This document shows positions 45,196 through 54,913 of a stretch of 64,000 nucleotides of DNA, piece by piece. Source of the DNA: CAVZCC01 sp963773765 (GTDB taxonomy: Bacteria; Actinomycetota; Acidimicrobiia; Acidimicrobiales; Microtrichaceae); the NCBI GenBank assembly GCA_963773765.1, contig CAVZCC010000001.1, positions 1,612,001 to 1,676,000 on the forward strand, given 5' to 3'. A program made the translations under genes and the position numbers. Under the pieces are notes generated by a model, which was not told the DNA's origin, searched no databases, and saw only the letters and a program-made list of their open reading frames with translations. Numbering within the stretch: position 1 is the first letter of the stretch; every line of letters begins with the position of its first letter.

Positions 45196-46179
45196 CTACC
45201 CGGCGCCGGACGGAGCTGGGCGGGCGGTGTCCGAGCAGGCCCGCACGGAGCACTCCACGTCGCTCCGGACCAGGTCGGCGTTGATGGCGATGGCGGCGGC
45301 GGACCCCGCCCCTGCGGCGGTGATGACCTGCGCCCGGGGGTCGGCGACGTTGCCGGCGGCCCACACGCCGGGGGTGGTGGTGCGGCCGGTGGCATCGGTC
45401 GATGACGAACCCGGCGTCGTCGAACTCGCAGCCCAGCCCGGCGAGCGAGCCCGTCGGGGTGAGGCTGGATGCCCGGTCGGACGAACACGGCGGTCCGTTC
45501 GACGACCCGGCCGTCGACCAGCTCGACACCGGTGAGGCGGTCGTCGTCGACCACCAGGCGCGGCGACCTCCCCGGTCACGACCTCGATGCCGCGGGCGTC
45601 GAGCTGCGTTCGCTCCAGCGTCGGTGAGCTCGTAGGTGTGGGCGAAGAACACGACGTCGTCGGACCACTGGCGGACGAGCAGCGCGTGGTCGACCGAGCC
45701 CGGGATGGTGCCGAGGACGCCGAGGGGCTGGTCGCGGACCTCCCAGCCGTGGCAGTACGGGCAGTGCAGGAGGTCCCGTCCCCACCGCTCGCGGACGCCG
45801 GGCAGGTCGGGGATCTCGTCGCGTACGCCCGTGGTCACCAGCAGCCGTCGTGCGCGTCAGCTCGGGACCTCCCGTGAGACGGACGACGAAGGACGCCTCG
45901 TGCAGCTCGCGGTCGGCGACCAGCTCGAGCGCAGCCACGGTGCCGTCGATGACCTCGACGCCGTAGGCGGCGACCTCGTCCCGACCGGTGGCCAGCAGCT
46001 CCGCGGGCGGCATCCCGTCGCGGGACAGGAAGCCGTGCATGTGCGCCGCGGGCGCGTTGCGGGGTCGGCCGGCGTCGATGACGGCGACCCTGCGCCGGGC
46101 ACGGCCCAGCACCAGTGCTGCGCTCAGGCCTGCAGCTCCGCCACCGACGATCACTACGTCGTAGTTCCGTGGTGTCCAT
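45196..46179 (-). CDS. Thioredoxin reductase-like NAD(P)/FAD oxidoreductase with CPYC motif (frame breaks)
   Basis: About 325 residues: YDVVIVGGGAAGLSAALVLG, GRPRNAPAAHMHGFLSRDG, LLHCPYCHGWEVRDQPLGVL with the redox CPYC, VVFFAHTYELTD, and GVWAAGNVADPRAQVITAAG. It belongs to the low-molecular-weight TrxR-like group. The ATG at 46179 is preceded by an excellent ribosome site (AGGAGGTGATCC), and a frame change just after MDTT is required at once, plus changes near 45850, 45620, 45560, 45470 and 45400. Divergent from the XRE-cupin regulator gene, which is its likely regulator. Confidence 0.8.
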
Positions 46180-46270
46180 GTGGATCACCTCCTCGAACGA
46201 GCGTCCCCCGACTTCTCGGATCTGGCAACGGTCTGTTGCTGATTCCGGGAACCCGTGGTGGACTTCCCCC

Positions 46271-46869
46271 ATGGACAGCTCGTCGTCCCTGGCTGCGGTT
46301 CTGGCCGAGGTCGGTCCACGGCTGCGTCGCGTGCGGGACCAGCGGGGAGTGACGCTCACGGAGCTGGCGGAGGAGACCGGCATCTCCAAGAGCACCCTCT
46401 CCCGTCTCGAGTCCGGACAGCGCAAGCCGAGCCTGGAGCTGCTGCTGCCGATCGCCGAGGCGCACCAGGTCCCCCTCGACGAGCTCGTCGGCGCACCGGA
46501 GGTCGGCGACCCCCGGGTGCAGTTCGTCCCCCAGGACCGCAACGGGCGTGTCGTCATCCCGCTCACCCGCCAGTCCGGCGGGATCCAGGCCTGGAAGGTG
46601 GTGATCGAGCCGAGCGACCGAGACGCCCAAGCTGCGGATCCACGAGGGCTACGAGTGGCTCTACGTGCTGGCCGGTCGAGATGCGGCTCATCGTCGCCGA
46701 CCACGACATCACCATGGGCACCGGCGAGGTGGCCGAGTTCGACACCGCGGTCCCCCACTGGTTCGGCGCCGCCGGCGAGGAACCGGTCGAGATCCTCAGC
46801 CTGCTCGGCAGGTCGGGCGAGCGCATGCACCTCCGGGCCGCACCCCGCCGTCGGGGCCCGGACGGATGA
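46271..46869 (+). CDS. XRE-family regulator with cupin sensor domain (frame breaks)
   Basis: About 200 residues. An N-terminal HTH (LRRVRDQRGVTLTELAEETG, ISKSTLSRLESGQRKPSLEL) is followed by a cupin: LRIHEGYEWLYVLAGR, VADHDITMGTGEVAEFDTAV and PHWFGAAGEEPVEIL. Frame changes near 46620 and 46675 bridge HTH and cupin. It is divergent from the CPYC flavoprotein gene with 91 bases between, and its stop overlaps the start of the MalT-type regulator (ATGA). Confidence 0.85.
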
Positions 46870-49540
46870 CGGCGCCGGAGGCAGCACCTCCCGAGCTGCC
46901 GCTGCTCGGCACCAAGCTGCGTCCGCCCCGGCGCCGTGGCACCGTCGCCCGCCCGCGGCTCACCGACGCCGGCGCCGACCGGCGCGCCGATCCGGCGCTC
47001 ACGCTCGTGTCGGCCCCGGCCGGGTTCGGCAAGACCACGCTCGTCGCGGACTGGTTCGCCGACGACCGCACCGCGTGGCTGTCGCTCGATCCGGGCGACG
47101 ACGACGCCGATCCGGTTCTGGACCTACGTGGTGGCCTCACTCGAGCGGGTCGTCCCCGACGCTCGGCCCCGAGGCGGGTTCGCTCCTCCAGGACCCTGGC
47201 GCGTCCGATCGACGCGGCGGTGGCCACGCTGATCAACGACGTGGAGGCCGCGGCGACGGACGTCGTCCTGGTGCTCGACGACTACCACGTCATCGAGTCC
47301 GCGGAGATCCATGACTCGGTGTCCTTCCTGCTCGATCACCTGCCGGCGCAGCTCCGCCTGGTGATCGCCACCCGTGCCGATCCGCCGCTGCCGCTCGCCT
47401 CGCTGCGAGCGGCCGGCGAGCTGCGCGAGGTGCGAGCCGTCCGACCTCCGCTTCACCGCGGACGAGGCGGCCGAGTACCTCAACGACGCGATGGGCCTGT
47501 CGCTCACCGCCGAGGACATCGAGGTGCTCGAGGCCCGCACGGAGGGGTGGATCGCCGCGCTCCAGCTGGCCGCGCTGTCGATGCAGGGACGGTCGGACCC
47601 GGACGCGTTCGTCGCCGAGTTCGCCGGCGACGACCGATTCATCCTCGACTACCTCGCGGACGAGGTCCTCGAGCGGCAGACGCCGGGCGTCCGGGACTTC
47701 CTGCTCGACACGTCGATCCTGGGTCGGCTCAGCGGACCGCTGTGCGCCGCGACGACCGGCGTCACCGGACGCCAGGGCGATCCTCGAGCAGCTCGACCGC
47801 TCGAACCTGTTCCTCGTCGCCCTCGATGATCGCCGCACGTGGTACCGCTACCACCACCTCTTCGGCGACATGCTCCGCGCCCGGCTCCTGGACGAGCACC
47901 CCGAGCGGGTGCCCGAGCTGCACCGGCGGGCGAGCGACTGGTACGCAGCCAACGACGCGCCGCAGGAGGCCGTCGTCCATGCGCTGGCGAGCGACGACCC
48001 GGCCCGCGCCGCGGAGCTCATCGAACGAGCTGCGCCGGCGATGACCCGGGCCCGCCAGGAGGCGCTCCTGCGGAGTTGGCTCGAGAGCCTCCCCGACGAC
48101 CTCTACGTGGACCGGCCGGTGCTCACCATCCAGCTCGTCGGCGCCCGCATGTCCACCGGCGACCCGACCGGGATCGAGCCGCTGCTCGAGCGCGCCGAGC
48201 GGTGGCTCGACGCCGACGACCCACCGATCGTCATCGACGAGCGAGGAGTACGCCCGGCTTCCGGCCACGATCGCCATGTACCGGGCCGGCCTTGCGCTCC
48301 TCGCCGGCGACGTCGACGCCTCCATGTGCCACGCCAACCGGGTGCTCGACCTCGTCGGGACGTCCGATCTCCTCCGGCGCGGCGCCGCTGCGGCACTGCT
48401 CGGCCTGGCCCACTGGCACCAGGGGGACCTCGACCAGGCCCACGACCGCTACACCGAGTCGATCACCTGCTTCGAGGACGGCGGCTACCTCCCGGACGTC
48501 ATGGGCTGCTCGCTCGCGCTGGCCGACATCCAGATCACGCAGGGCAGGCCCCAGGACGCGGAGCGGACGTTCCGAGTCCGCGCTCCGACACACGACCGGG
48601 CACCCCGGGCTCCGGGGAGCGGCAGACATGCACGTCGGGCTGAGCCTGCTCGCCATCGAGCGCAACGACCTCGCCGCCGCGGACGAGCACCTCCGGGCCG
48701 CGGCGGAGCTCGGCGAGCACATGGGCCTCCCGCAGCACCCCTACCGCTGGCGCGTCGCCACAGCCTGGCTGCGACGGGCCGAGGGCGACCTCGGCACTGC
48801 GCTGCGCCTGCTGGAGGAGGCCGAGCCCCTCTACAACACCGACTTCTCACCTCCGGTACGACCCGTCGCCGCCCTGAAGGCCACCGTGCAGGTCGAGCTC
48901 GGCGATCTCGCCGCCGTCGACGCGCTGGGCCGACTCCAACGGGCTCGGCCCGGACGACGAGCTCACCTACGTGCGGGAGTTCGAGCACCTCACCCTGGCC
49001 CGGGCGCTCCTGGCACGAGGATCGGCCGACGAGCTCGAACGGGCGACGCGACTGCTCGACCGGCTCCTCGCCGCCGCCGACGACGGACAGCGCTCCGGCA
49101 GCGCAATCGAGATCCTGGTGGTGCTCGCACTCGCACACCTGACCGCCGGCCGCACGGCCGAGGCGACCGCAGCGGTGCAGGATGCGCTCGTTCGGGCCGA
49201 GGACGGCGGCTACGTGCGCACGTTCCTGGATGCCGGGCCGTCGATGACCGGGCTGCTCCGCTCACTCGACGGAGCGGCCGGCAGGCGGGCCGCCCGCGTG
49301 CTCGCCTCCGCACCGGACGAGCCCCGGACGCAACGGCTGACCGCGGACCCCAGCGGGCTCAGCGACCGGGAGCTCGACGTGCTGAAGCTGCTCCGCAGCG
49401 ACCTCAGCGGCCCCGAGATCGCCCGGGCGCTGCACGTCTCGGTCAACACCCTGCGCACCCACACCAAGCACATCTACACGAAGCTGGGCGCCACCAACCG
49501 GCGTGAGGCCGTGAGCCGCGCCGCCGAGCTCGGCCTCTGA
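46866..49540 (+). CDS. MalT-type LuxR-family ATPase regulator (many frame breaks)
   Basis: A large regulator of about 890 residues. Walker A is SAPAGFGKTTLVADWF near residue 55, followed by VVLVLDDYHVIES (Walker B) and RLVIATRADPPLPLASLRA. A central helical TPR-like region follows (AAELIERAAPAMTRARQEA; ALLGLAHWHQGDLDQAHDRY). It ends in a LuxR HTH, LSDRELDVLKLLRSDLSGPE, IARALHVSVNTLRTHTKHIY. At least seven frame changes are needed (about 47110, 47165, 47440, 47775, 48245, 48580, 48930). Such proteins respond to a small inducer in an ATP-dependent way. Target genes are unknown; neighbours suggest redox enzymes. Confidence 0.8.
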
Positions 49541-49614
49541 CGCGGCGCGGTCGACGCGCACGACGCCCGGGCCGGCCGGCCCGGGCGTCGTCCACTGCGC
49601 AGGACGGACCGACG

Positions 49615-50460
49615 TCAGTTGGTGTCCCGCCGGTAGAGGAGCACGGTGCCGATGGCGAGGCTGACGAGTGCGTAGCCGCCGAAGATGAGCGCGTACTGCG
49701 GTCGGCCGAGCTCGTTGGCGATGACCACGGGGGTCTCGAAGTTGGGCCCTGCGTCCAGCAGTCGGTAGCCGGCGCTGAAGGGCAGGAAGTGCAGGACTCC
49801 GTCGGGCAGGGCCGGTGCGAACAGGCTCTCCACGACGAAGGACCACATCAACAACCCCGAGATGGCCCCGGCACTGTGACGCACGATCATGCCGACACCG
49901 AGTCCGATCACCGCGGCGAGGGCGAGGTAGAGCAGGGCCCAGAGCCCCCTGGACACGACGTCGGACCCGTTGCCCGATGCTGCTCCGCCGAGCACTGCGC
50001 CGGCGAACCCGCCGAGCATCCCCAGGGCGCCGAGCGACAGCCCGACAGCGGCGGCCATCGCGGTCTTGGCCACGACGATCACCCATCGGGCCGGACGGGC
50101 CGTCAACATGACGGCCAGCGTGCCGTGCTGGGCCTCGGAGGTGAACATGAGGATCCCCGTGACCGTCGCCAGGACGGCGACGAGCGGGAGCGGATAGATG
50201 AAGAGCTCGGACGCCGTCAGGGATTCGTCGGCCGAGGTCGCAGCGAGGGCCCAGGCGATCAGTGCGCCGATCAGCGCGGTCATGCCGACGATCACCTTGG
50301 TGGACCGGAGGGTGGACAGCTTGATCCACTCGCTCCTGAGGGCTTCCGGCACGGCGCCCACGTCGTTGCGACGGGTGCGCACGACCGAGCGGCGACCCTC
50401 GGTGGGCAGGGTCGTGGAGATGGTGGTGGGGCTGGTGGTGGTGGGGCTGGTGGTGCTCAT
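49615..50460 (-). CDS. ABC-2 type exporter permease
   Basis: A 281-residue permease with six hydrophobic helices: VIVGMTALIGALIAWALAAT, PLPLVAVLATVTGILMFTSE, KTAMAAAVGLSLGALGML, GLWALLYLALAAVIGLGVGM, and a last helix ALIFGGYALVSLAIGTVLLY. SEAQHGTLAVMLTARP is a typical cytoplasmic loop. The N-terminal 20 residues are a Thr/Ser/Pro repeat (STTSPTTTSPTTISTT) encoded by GGTGGTGGGGCTGGT repeats. It follows the ATPase gene by 65 bases. Confidence 0.87.
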   Translation of the reverse strand: MSTTSPTTTSPTTISTTLPTEGRRSVVRTRRNDVGAVPEALRSEWIKLSTLRSTKVIVGMTALIGALIAWALAATSADESLTASELFIYPLPLVAVLATVTGILMFTSEAQHGTLAVMLTARPARWVIVVAKTAMAAAVGLSLGALGMLGGFAGAVLGGAASGNGSDVVSRGLWALLYLALAAVIGLGVGMIVRHSAGAISGLLMWSFVVESLFAPALPDGVLHFLPFSAGYRLLDAGPNFETPVVIANELGRPQYALIFGGYALVSLAIGTVLLYRRDTN

Positions 50461-50525
50461 GGTGATGGTTCCTTCGTGTCGGTCTGGCTGGGTGGGTCGG
50501 AGGTGTGTGGTGGGGAGGTGGGTGA

Positions 50526-51422
50526 TCAGGCGGACGTGAACTCGGCGGATGCCCCGGTCATGTCCAGCAGGCTGTCCTCGAGCGACCGGGTGACCTCGCT
50601 CAGCTCGACCAGGCGGATGCCGTGCTCGAAGGCGAGCTGGGACACCGCTGCCTTCGTCGCACCCCGCACGACCAGCCGGTCACCCGTGGCGTCGACGGCG
50701 ACGTCCCGGGACGACAGCAGGCGGACGAGCTCGGCGGGCTGCGGGGTCTCGACCAGGACGGCGGTCGCGTTCTGGGCCGTGATCGCCTCGACGGGCTCGG
50801 CCGCCAGGAGCTTGCCGGCGCCGACCACGACGAGGTCGTCGGCGAACATGGAGAGCTCGCTGATGAGGTGACTCGACACGAACACGGTGCCGCCCCGCCC
50901 CGCGAAGTCGCTGAGGTGGTTGCGGAGCCAGCGGATGCCGTCGGGGTCGAGTCCGTTGGAGGGCTCGTCCAGCAGCAGGACCTGCGGGTCACCGAGGAGC
51001 GCACCGGCCAGGGCCAGGCGCTGCCGCATGCCGAGCGAGAACCCACCGGCGCGTTGGTCCATGGCCGATTCCAGCCCGACGTCGGCCAGGACCGTCTCGA
51101 CCCGGTCGGCCGGGATGCCGCTCATGGCGGCCATGGCCCGCAGGTGGTTCCGGGCCGTGCGCCCGGGGTGCATGCAGCGGGCGTCGAGGACGGCGCCCAC
51201 CAGCCGGGCCGGGTGCCGGAGGTCGGTGTAGGGAACGCCGTCGTAGCGGACCTCGCCGCCGTCCGGTCGGGTGAGCCCGACCATCATGCGCATGGTGGTC
51301 GACTTCCCGGCCCCGTTCGGGCCGACGAAGCCGGTGACGCGGCCGGCCGCCACGGTGAAGGTCAGGCCGTCGACCGCGGTGCGGTCGCCGTAGTGCTTGG
51401 TGAGTCCTGAGACGGTGATCAT
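50526..51422 (-). CDS. ABC transporter ATPase
   Basis: A 298-residue ATPase: Walker A FVGPNGAGKSTTMRMMVGL near residue 40, signature FSLGMRQRLALAGALLG, Walker B VLLLDEPSNGLDPDGI and the switch His in VFVSSHLISE. The C-terminal 80 residues are the usual DrrA-like extension. ATG 51422 has AGGAG 9 bases upstream and overlaps the stop of the small upstream gene. Works with the permease at 49615 as an exporter; the substrate is unknown. Confidence 0.92.
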   Translation of the reverse strand: MITVSGLTKHYGDRTAVDGLTFTVAAGRVTGFVGPNGAGKSTTMRMMVGLTRPDGGEVRYDGVPYTDLRHPARLVGAVLDARCMHPGRTARNHLRAMAAMSGIPADRVETVLADVGLESAMDQRAGGFSLGMRQRLALAGALLGDPQVLLLDEPSNGLDPDGIRWLRNHLSDFAGRGGTVFVSSHLISELSMFADDLVVVGAGKLLAAEPVEAITAQNATAVLVETPQPAELVRLLSSRDVAVDATGDRLVVRGATKAAVSQLAFEHGIRLVELSEVTRSLEDSLLDMTGASAEFTSA

Positions 51423-51754
51423 GATGGTGCTCCTGATGGGTTGTGTGTGGAGGGGTGGGTGCCTTGATCCGGCCGATCGGCGGATGCGTCGGGCGGAACC
51501 TGCGTGAGCGAGACCAGAGGGATGCCGATGTCGCGGAGCTTGTGGAGCAGGCCGTGCAGCGAGGCCTGGTCCACCACGGGGCCGCGGATGACGGTGGTGC
51601 CGTCGTCCTCGGCGGCAAGGTCCAGTCCGTCGAACCACGCCGCCCAGCGGGAGCCGAGATGCCCGGCGACACGGATCTCGTACTGCGGGATGCAGGGGAG
51701 GCCGGCAGCCGAGCTCTCGCTCGTCGGTCGGGGGGTGCGGTCGTCCGAGGTCAC
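51419..51754 (-). CDS. Small conserved protein encoded with the ABC exporter
   Basis: A 111-residue protein: CIPQYEIRVAGHLGSRWAAW, FDGLDLAAEDDGTTVIRGPV, VDQASLHGLLHKLRDIGIPL. This compact alpha/beta domain is common next to exporter genes in actinobacteria, but its role is not established. The start is GTG 51754; its stop overlaps the ATPase start by four bases, so production is coupled. A Pro/Ser-rich tail follows the domain. Confidence 0.75.
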   Translation of the reverse strand: MTSDDRTPRPTSESSAAGLPCIPQYEIRVAGHLGSRWAAWFDGLDLAAEDDGTTVIRGPVVDQASLHGLLHKLRDIGIPLVSLTQVPPDASADRPDQGTHPSTHNPSGAPS

Positions 51755-51788
51755 GCTTGGACCGTACGGACGGACCTGGTGAGCGCAC

Positions 51789-51818
51789 ATCACATCATCT
51801 GGTGATCGATGTGGTGAT
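51789..51818. promoter_or_regulatory. Imperfect repeats in a divergent promoter region
   Basis: A cluster of ATCAC, ATCATC, GTGAT and GTGGTGAT half-sites, partly palindromic, in the 144 bases between the small ABC-linked gene and the methyltransferase gene. Likely a regulator binding region; the regulator is unknown. Confidence 0.35.
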
Positions 51819-51898
51819 TCACCGCCGACGGCCCATCCCGCCGTGGGTACGGTGAGGAGGCGCCGCGGCGCCGGTCCCGATGACCAGGGAGGTCCACC

Positions 51899-53006
51899 AT
51901 GAGCAGCTCGGCTCCTTCGCCGGCCCAGGTGGTGGGCGTTCCGTTCCTCCCTCCCGCCCGCCTCGGCACCGCGGCGACCCGGGCCCGGGCTGCGATCTCG
52001 GGGTTGGCCGACCGCATGGCTCCCCCACCGGTCGCCATCCTCGAGGCGCTGTTCGGCCTGCTCGACCACCGCGTGCTCGTCGCGCTCTGCGACGCCGACG
52101 TCCCGGACCTGCTGGTCGGTGCCGTCCGCCCGGCGGACCTGGCCCGGCGGGCAGGGGCCGACCCCGAACGGCTGGAGCGCCTGCTCCGGGCCGCCGCCGT
52201 GAACGGCTGGGTCCGCTTCGACCGGCGCGGGAGGGTCCGGCCCACCCGGGTCACCCAGTTCCTGCGCCAGGACCACCCGGGCGGGTGGCGGGCCTGGGTC
52301 GACTTCGCCGGCGGACCCGAGGTCACCTCGGCCGTGGCACGGCTCTCGGCTGCGCCGGAAGCGACCGATCCGTTCCTCGCCGCGAACGGTTTGCCGTTCT
52401 TCGACTGGATGGCCGAGCACCCCGATCGGTGGACCACCTTCGACGATGCCATGGCAGCCGGCGGACGGATGCACGCCCTGGCGCTCCTCGCCGCGCTCGA
52501 CTGGCGGGCGGAGACGGCCATCTGCGACGTCGGCGGCGGCACGGGCCAGCTCCTCGCCACCATGCTCCAGCTCCTCCCCGACGCCACGGGGACCGTGCTC
52601 GACCTCCCGGGCGTCGTCGACCGCGCGGTGCAGCACGATCGACTGACGGCACAGCCGGGCGACATGTTCGACGCCGTGCCCGCCGGGTTCGACACCTACC
52701 TGCTCGTCAACGTCCTGCACGACTGGGGCGACGATGACGTGACCACGATCCTCACCACCGTCGCGGCGGCGGCCGGGGCGGCACGGATCATCGTCGTCGA
52801 CGCCGACCACCCGACCAGGCCCCGTGACCGGATCGCCACGGGTGCCGACGTGTTGATGGCCGCGCTCACCGGCGGCGGACGGGAGCGTGACCGCGCTGCA
52901 CTCGCTGCGCTGGCCGCAGCCGGCCGGGTTGCAGGTCGTCGGGTCGACCCGGCTCGCGTCCGGGGACCGGGCCCACGAACTCCGGTCGACGACCTCGACC
53001 AGGTAG
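51899..53006 (+). CDS. SAM-dependent O-methyltransferase (frame break near C-terminus)
   Basis: About 368 residues. An N-terminal winged-helix dimerisation domain (DLARRAGADPERLERLLRAA, VNGWVRFDRRGRVRPT) precedes the Rossmann methyltransferase: ICDVGGGTGQLLATMLQLLP (SAM loop), GTVLDLPGVVDRA, PGDMFDAVPAG and LLVNVLHDWGDDD with the conserved His-Asp. A frame change near 52915 gives the expected end LQVVGSTRLASGDRAHEL and a stop at 53006. It resembles methyltransferases that act on phenolic or polyketide hydroxyls. Confidence 0.83.
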
Positions 53007-53071
53007 CACCAGCGCACGACCCCCCCCCGAGAGCGGGGTCTGCCTGCCGTAGACGGCTCCCGGATGATGGG

Positions 53072-53099
53072 TTGTCGATCACGACTGAATCGCTATACT
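53072..53099 (+). promoter_or_regulatory. Promoter of the hsp20 gene
   Basis: TTGTCG, 16 bases, TATACT, in an AT-rich island (53075-53145) unlike the surrounding GC-rich DNA. It lies 44 bases before the hsp20 ATG and before the AGGAGGTG ribosome site. A HspR-like site may overlap. Confidence 0.55.
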
Positions 53100-53143
53100 G
53101 CTCATACGCAATAGGTTTGCTATCTATCTAGGAGGTGTTACCT

Positions 53144-53569
53144 ATGCTGATGCGTACCGATCCTTTCCGTCAGTGGGATCGCTTCTTCGAGCAGGCCAAC
53201 CCGCTCACCGCCGCCATGGACGCCTACCGACTCGGCGACGTCGTCACGGTCCAGTTCGACCTTCCCGGGGTCGACCCCGATTCGATCGACCTGCAGATCG
53301 AGCGCGGTGAACTGCGACTGAACGCGCGTCGCCGGAGCATCGCCCCGGAGGGCGCCCAGTACCTGGTCCGCGAACGGGCGGACGCCACGATCTCGCGACG
53401 GCTAATGCTCGGCGACGTCCTCGACGTCGACCACGTCGACGCGGAGTACCACGACGGCGTGCTCACGCTCCGCATCCCCTTGCACGAGAGCGCCAAGCCC
53501 CGCCGGGTCGACGTCCGCCACTCCCTCGACGCCGACCGCCAGAAGGCCATCAGCGTCGAGTCCACATGA
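53144..53569 (+). CDS. Hsp20/alpha-crystallin small heat-shock protein
   Basis: A 141-residue small heat-shock protein. The alpha-crystallin domain spans about residues 25-125: VVTVQFDLPGVDPDSIDLQI, ERGELRLNARR, YLVRERADATISRRLMLGDV and YHDGVLTLRIPLHESAKPR (the GVL-type C-terminal motif). ATG 53144 sits 6 bases after AGGAGGTG. It acts as an ATP-independent holdase. Its stop overlaps the MerR/HspR-like gene (ATGA). Confidence 0.92.
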   Translation: MLMRTDPFRQWDRFFEQANPLTAAMDAYRLGDVVTVQFDLPGVDPDSIDLQIERGELRLNARRRSIAPEGAQYLVRERADATISRRLMLGDVLDVDHVDAEYHDGVLTLRIPLHESAKPRRVDVRHSLDADRQKAISVEST

Positions 53570-53922
53570 CCCGACGCACCGGACGCGGGGGTGGCTCCCA
53601 GCCGGAAGCCACCCCCGCGGCGCGTCCCTGGTCCACCCGGCTCGAGGACCCGAACGAACCGCTGTACACCGTCGCCGTCGTCGGCGACCTCCTCGGCATC
53701 GACAGCCAGACCCTGCGGCGACTCGGCGCCGCCATCTCCCGGACCAGTGCACGACCATCGGGCAACCAACGTCGGTACTCGCGACGCGACATCGAGCACC
53801 TCGCCGCCGCGGCAGAGCTCGCCAACGAGGGCTATCACTCCCAGGCCATCGGTCGCATCCTCGACCTCGAACGCCAGCTCGAGACACTGGCCGACAGCCG
53901 GGTCCCCAAGCCCCAGCATTGA
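53566..53922 (+). CDS. MerR/HspR-like regulator of hsp20
   Basis: A 118-residue MerR-type DNA-binding protein without an effector domain: LYTVAVVGDLLGIDSQTLRR, LGAAISRTSARPSGNQRRYS, RRDIEHLAAAAELANEG. RPSGNQRRYSRRDIE is the winged HTH. By analogy with HspR it probably represses the hsp20 operon. It is coupled to hsp20 by a four-base overlap. No gene is recognised in the 133 bases after it. Confidence 0.85.
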   Translation: MTRRTGRGGGSQPEATPAARPWSTRLEDPNEPLYTVAVVGDLLGIDSQTLRRLGAAISRTSARPSGNQRRYSRRDIEHLAAAAELANEGYHSQAIGRILDLERQLETLADSRVPKPQH

Positions 53923-54055
53923 TCGGAGGGGCGCTCAGCCCACCTGACCTCACCGGAGTGGACCGCGGCAGCCTCCAACACCCGACGCGACGGGATGTGG
54001 CAACCTCTCCGGGCTCGACGCGGGCAGTCGGCCCGGCGACGGAGGTGGGAGTGCC

Positions 54056-54733
54056 ATGACCGATCCCCCGGCGATCGTGCTCGTCCACGGAGCATGGGGC
54101 TCGCCCGAGATGTGGGACTACGTGATCGAGGAGCTTCCCCCGGGACCCGAGATACTCGTGGCCGACCTCCCCACCAACCGCCGTGCCGGCACCACACTGT
54201 CCGACGATGCGGCGCATGTTCGCGAGCTGGCGGGCGACCGACCCGTCATGCTCGTCGGCCACTCCTATGGCGGCGCCGTGATCACCGAAGCCGGCGCCGG
54301 GACCCCCGGCGCCACGCACCTGGTGTACCTCGCCGCGTGCATGCCCGACGTCGGGGAGTCGATGTTCGATTGGGTGTCGAAGCGGCCCTTCCCGGACCCG
54401 ACCCCGATGGAGGTCTTCGAGGACGGGACGAGCCTCCTGACCCTGGACGACGAGGACCTCCCCTATGACGAGGTCACGCTCGCCCGCCTGCGCAGCGTGC
54501 GCCTCCGACGCTTCGCGCTGGCCGGCGTGATGACACCACTGACCGCCGCGGCATGGTCGTCGGTCGCGTCCACCTACCTCGTCGCCACGCAGGACACCAT
54601 GATCCACCCGGAGACGCAGCGTGAGATGGCCCGACGAGCCGACACCGTCACCGAACTCGACGCCGAGCACCAGGTCATCCTGAGCCATCCCGAGGCCGTC
54701 GCCTCGTTGATCACCAGCCTCCTGCCGGCCTGA
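54056..54733 (+). CDS. Alpha/beta hydrolase
   Basis: A 225-residue EstC/MenH-like hydrolase: IVLVHGAWGSPEMWDYVIEE (oxyanion region), MLVGHSYGGAVITEAGAG with the nucleophile elbow GHSYGG, YLVATQDTMIHPETQREMAR with the Asp region, and ELDAEHQVILSHPEAV with the catalytic His. It is monomeric-type and has no signal peptide. The substrate is unknown. Confidence 0.87.
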   Translation: MTDPPAIVLVHGAWGSPEMWDYVIEELPPGPEILVADLPTNRRAGTTLSDDAAHVRELAGDRPVMLVGHSYGGAVITEAGAGTPGATHLVYLAACMPDVGESMFDWVSKRPFPDPTPMEVFEDGTSLLTLDDEDLPYDEVTLARLRSVRLRRFALAGVMTPLTAAAWSSVASTYLVATQDTMIHPETQREMARRADTVTELDAEHQVILSHPEAVASLITSLLPA

Positions 54734-54831
54734 CCGGGCGGGGTGGTCGACCGAGGATGCCGGATCGAGCGGCGCGCCCGGTCATCGTGCTGCACCGGCA
54801 TCCCCCGCCAACCCCAACGTACCTCGGGGGT

Positions 54832-54851
54832 GGGGTCTTGCCGCAAGGACC
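54832..54851 (+). promoter_or_regulatory. Rifamycin-associated element (RAE) upstream of rph
   Basis: GGGGTCTTGCCGCAAGGACC, 62 bases before the rph ATG, matches the described 19-base RAE (GGGGCTTGCGGCAAGGCCC) with the palindromic core CTTGCnGCAAGG intact. It differs by one inserted base and few substitutions. RAEs are found upstream of rifamycin-inactivation genes in actinomycetes and are needed for their rifamycin-inducible expression. Confidence 0.8.
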
Positions 54852-54913
54852 TCGGGTGTGTTGTGAATGCTCGTTGTCGGCCGACGTTCCCGGTCGGCAT
54901 CGGAGGCAACGAG

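Noticed and set aside
54734..54913. A small coding gene between the alpha/beta hydrolase and rph
   Set aside because: Short frames here have no family features, and the region is explained as the rph promoter with its RAE.
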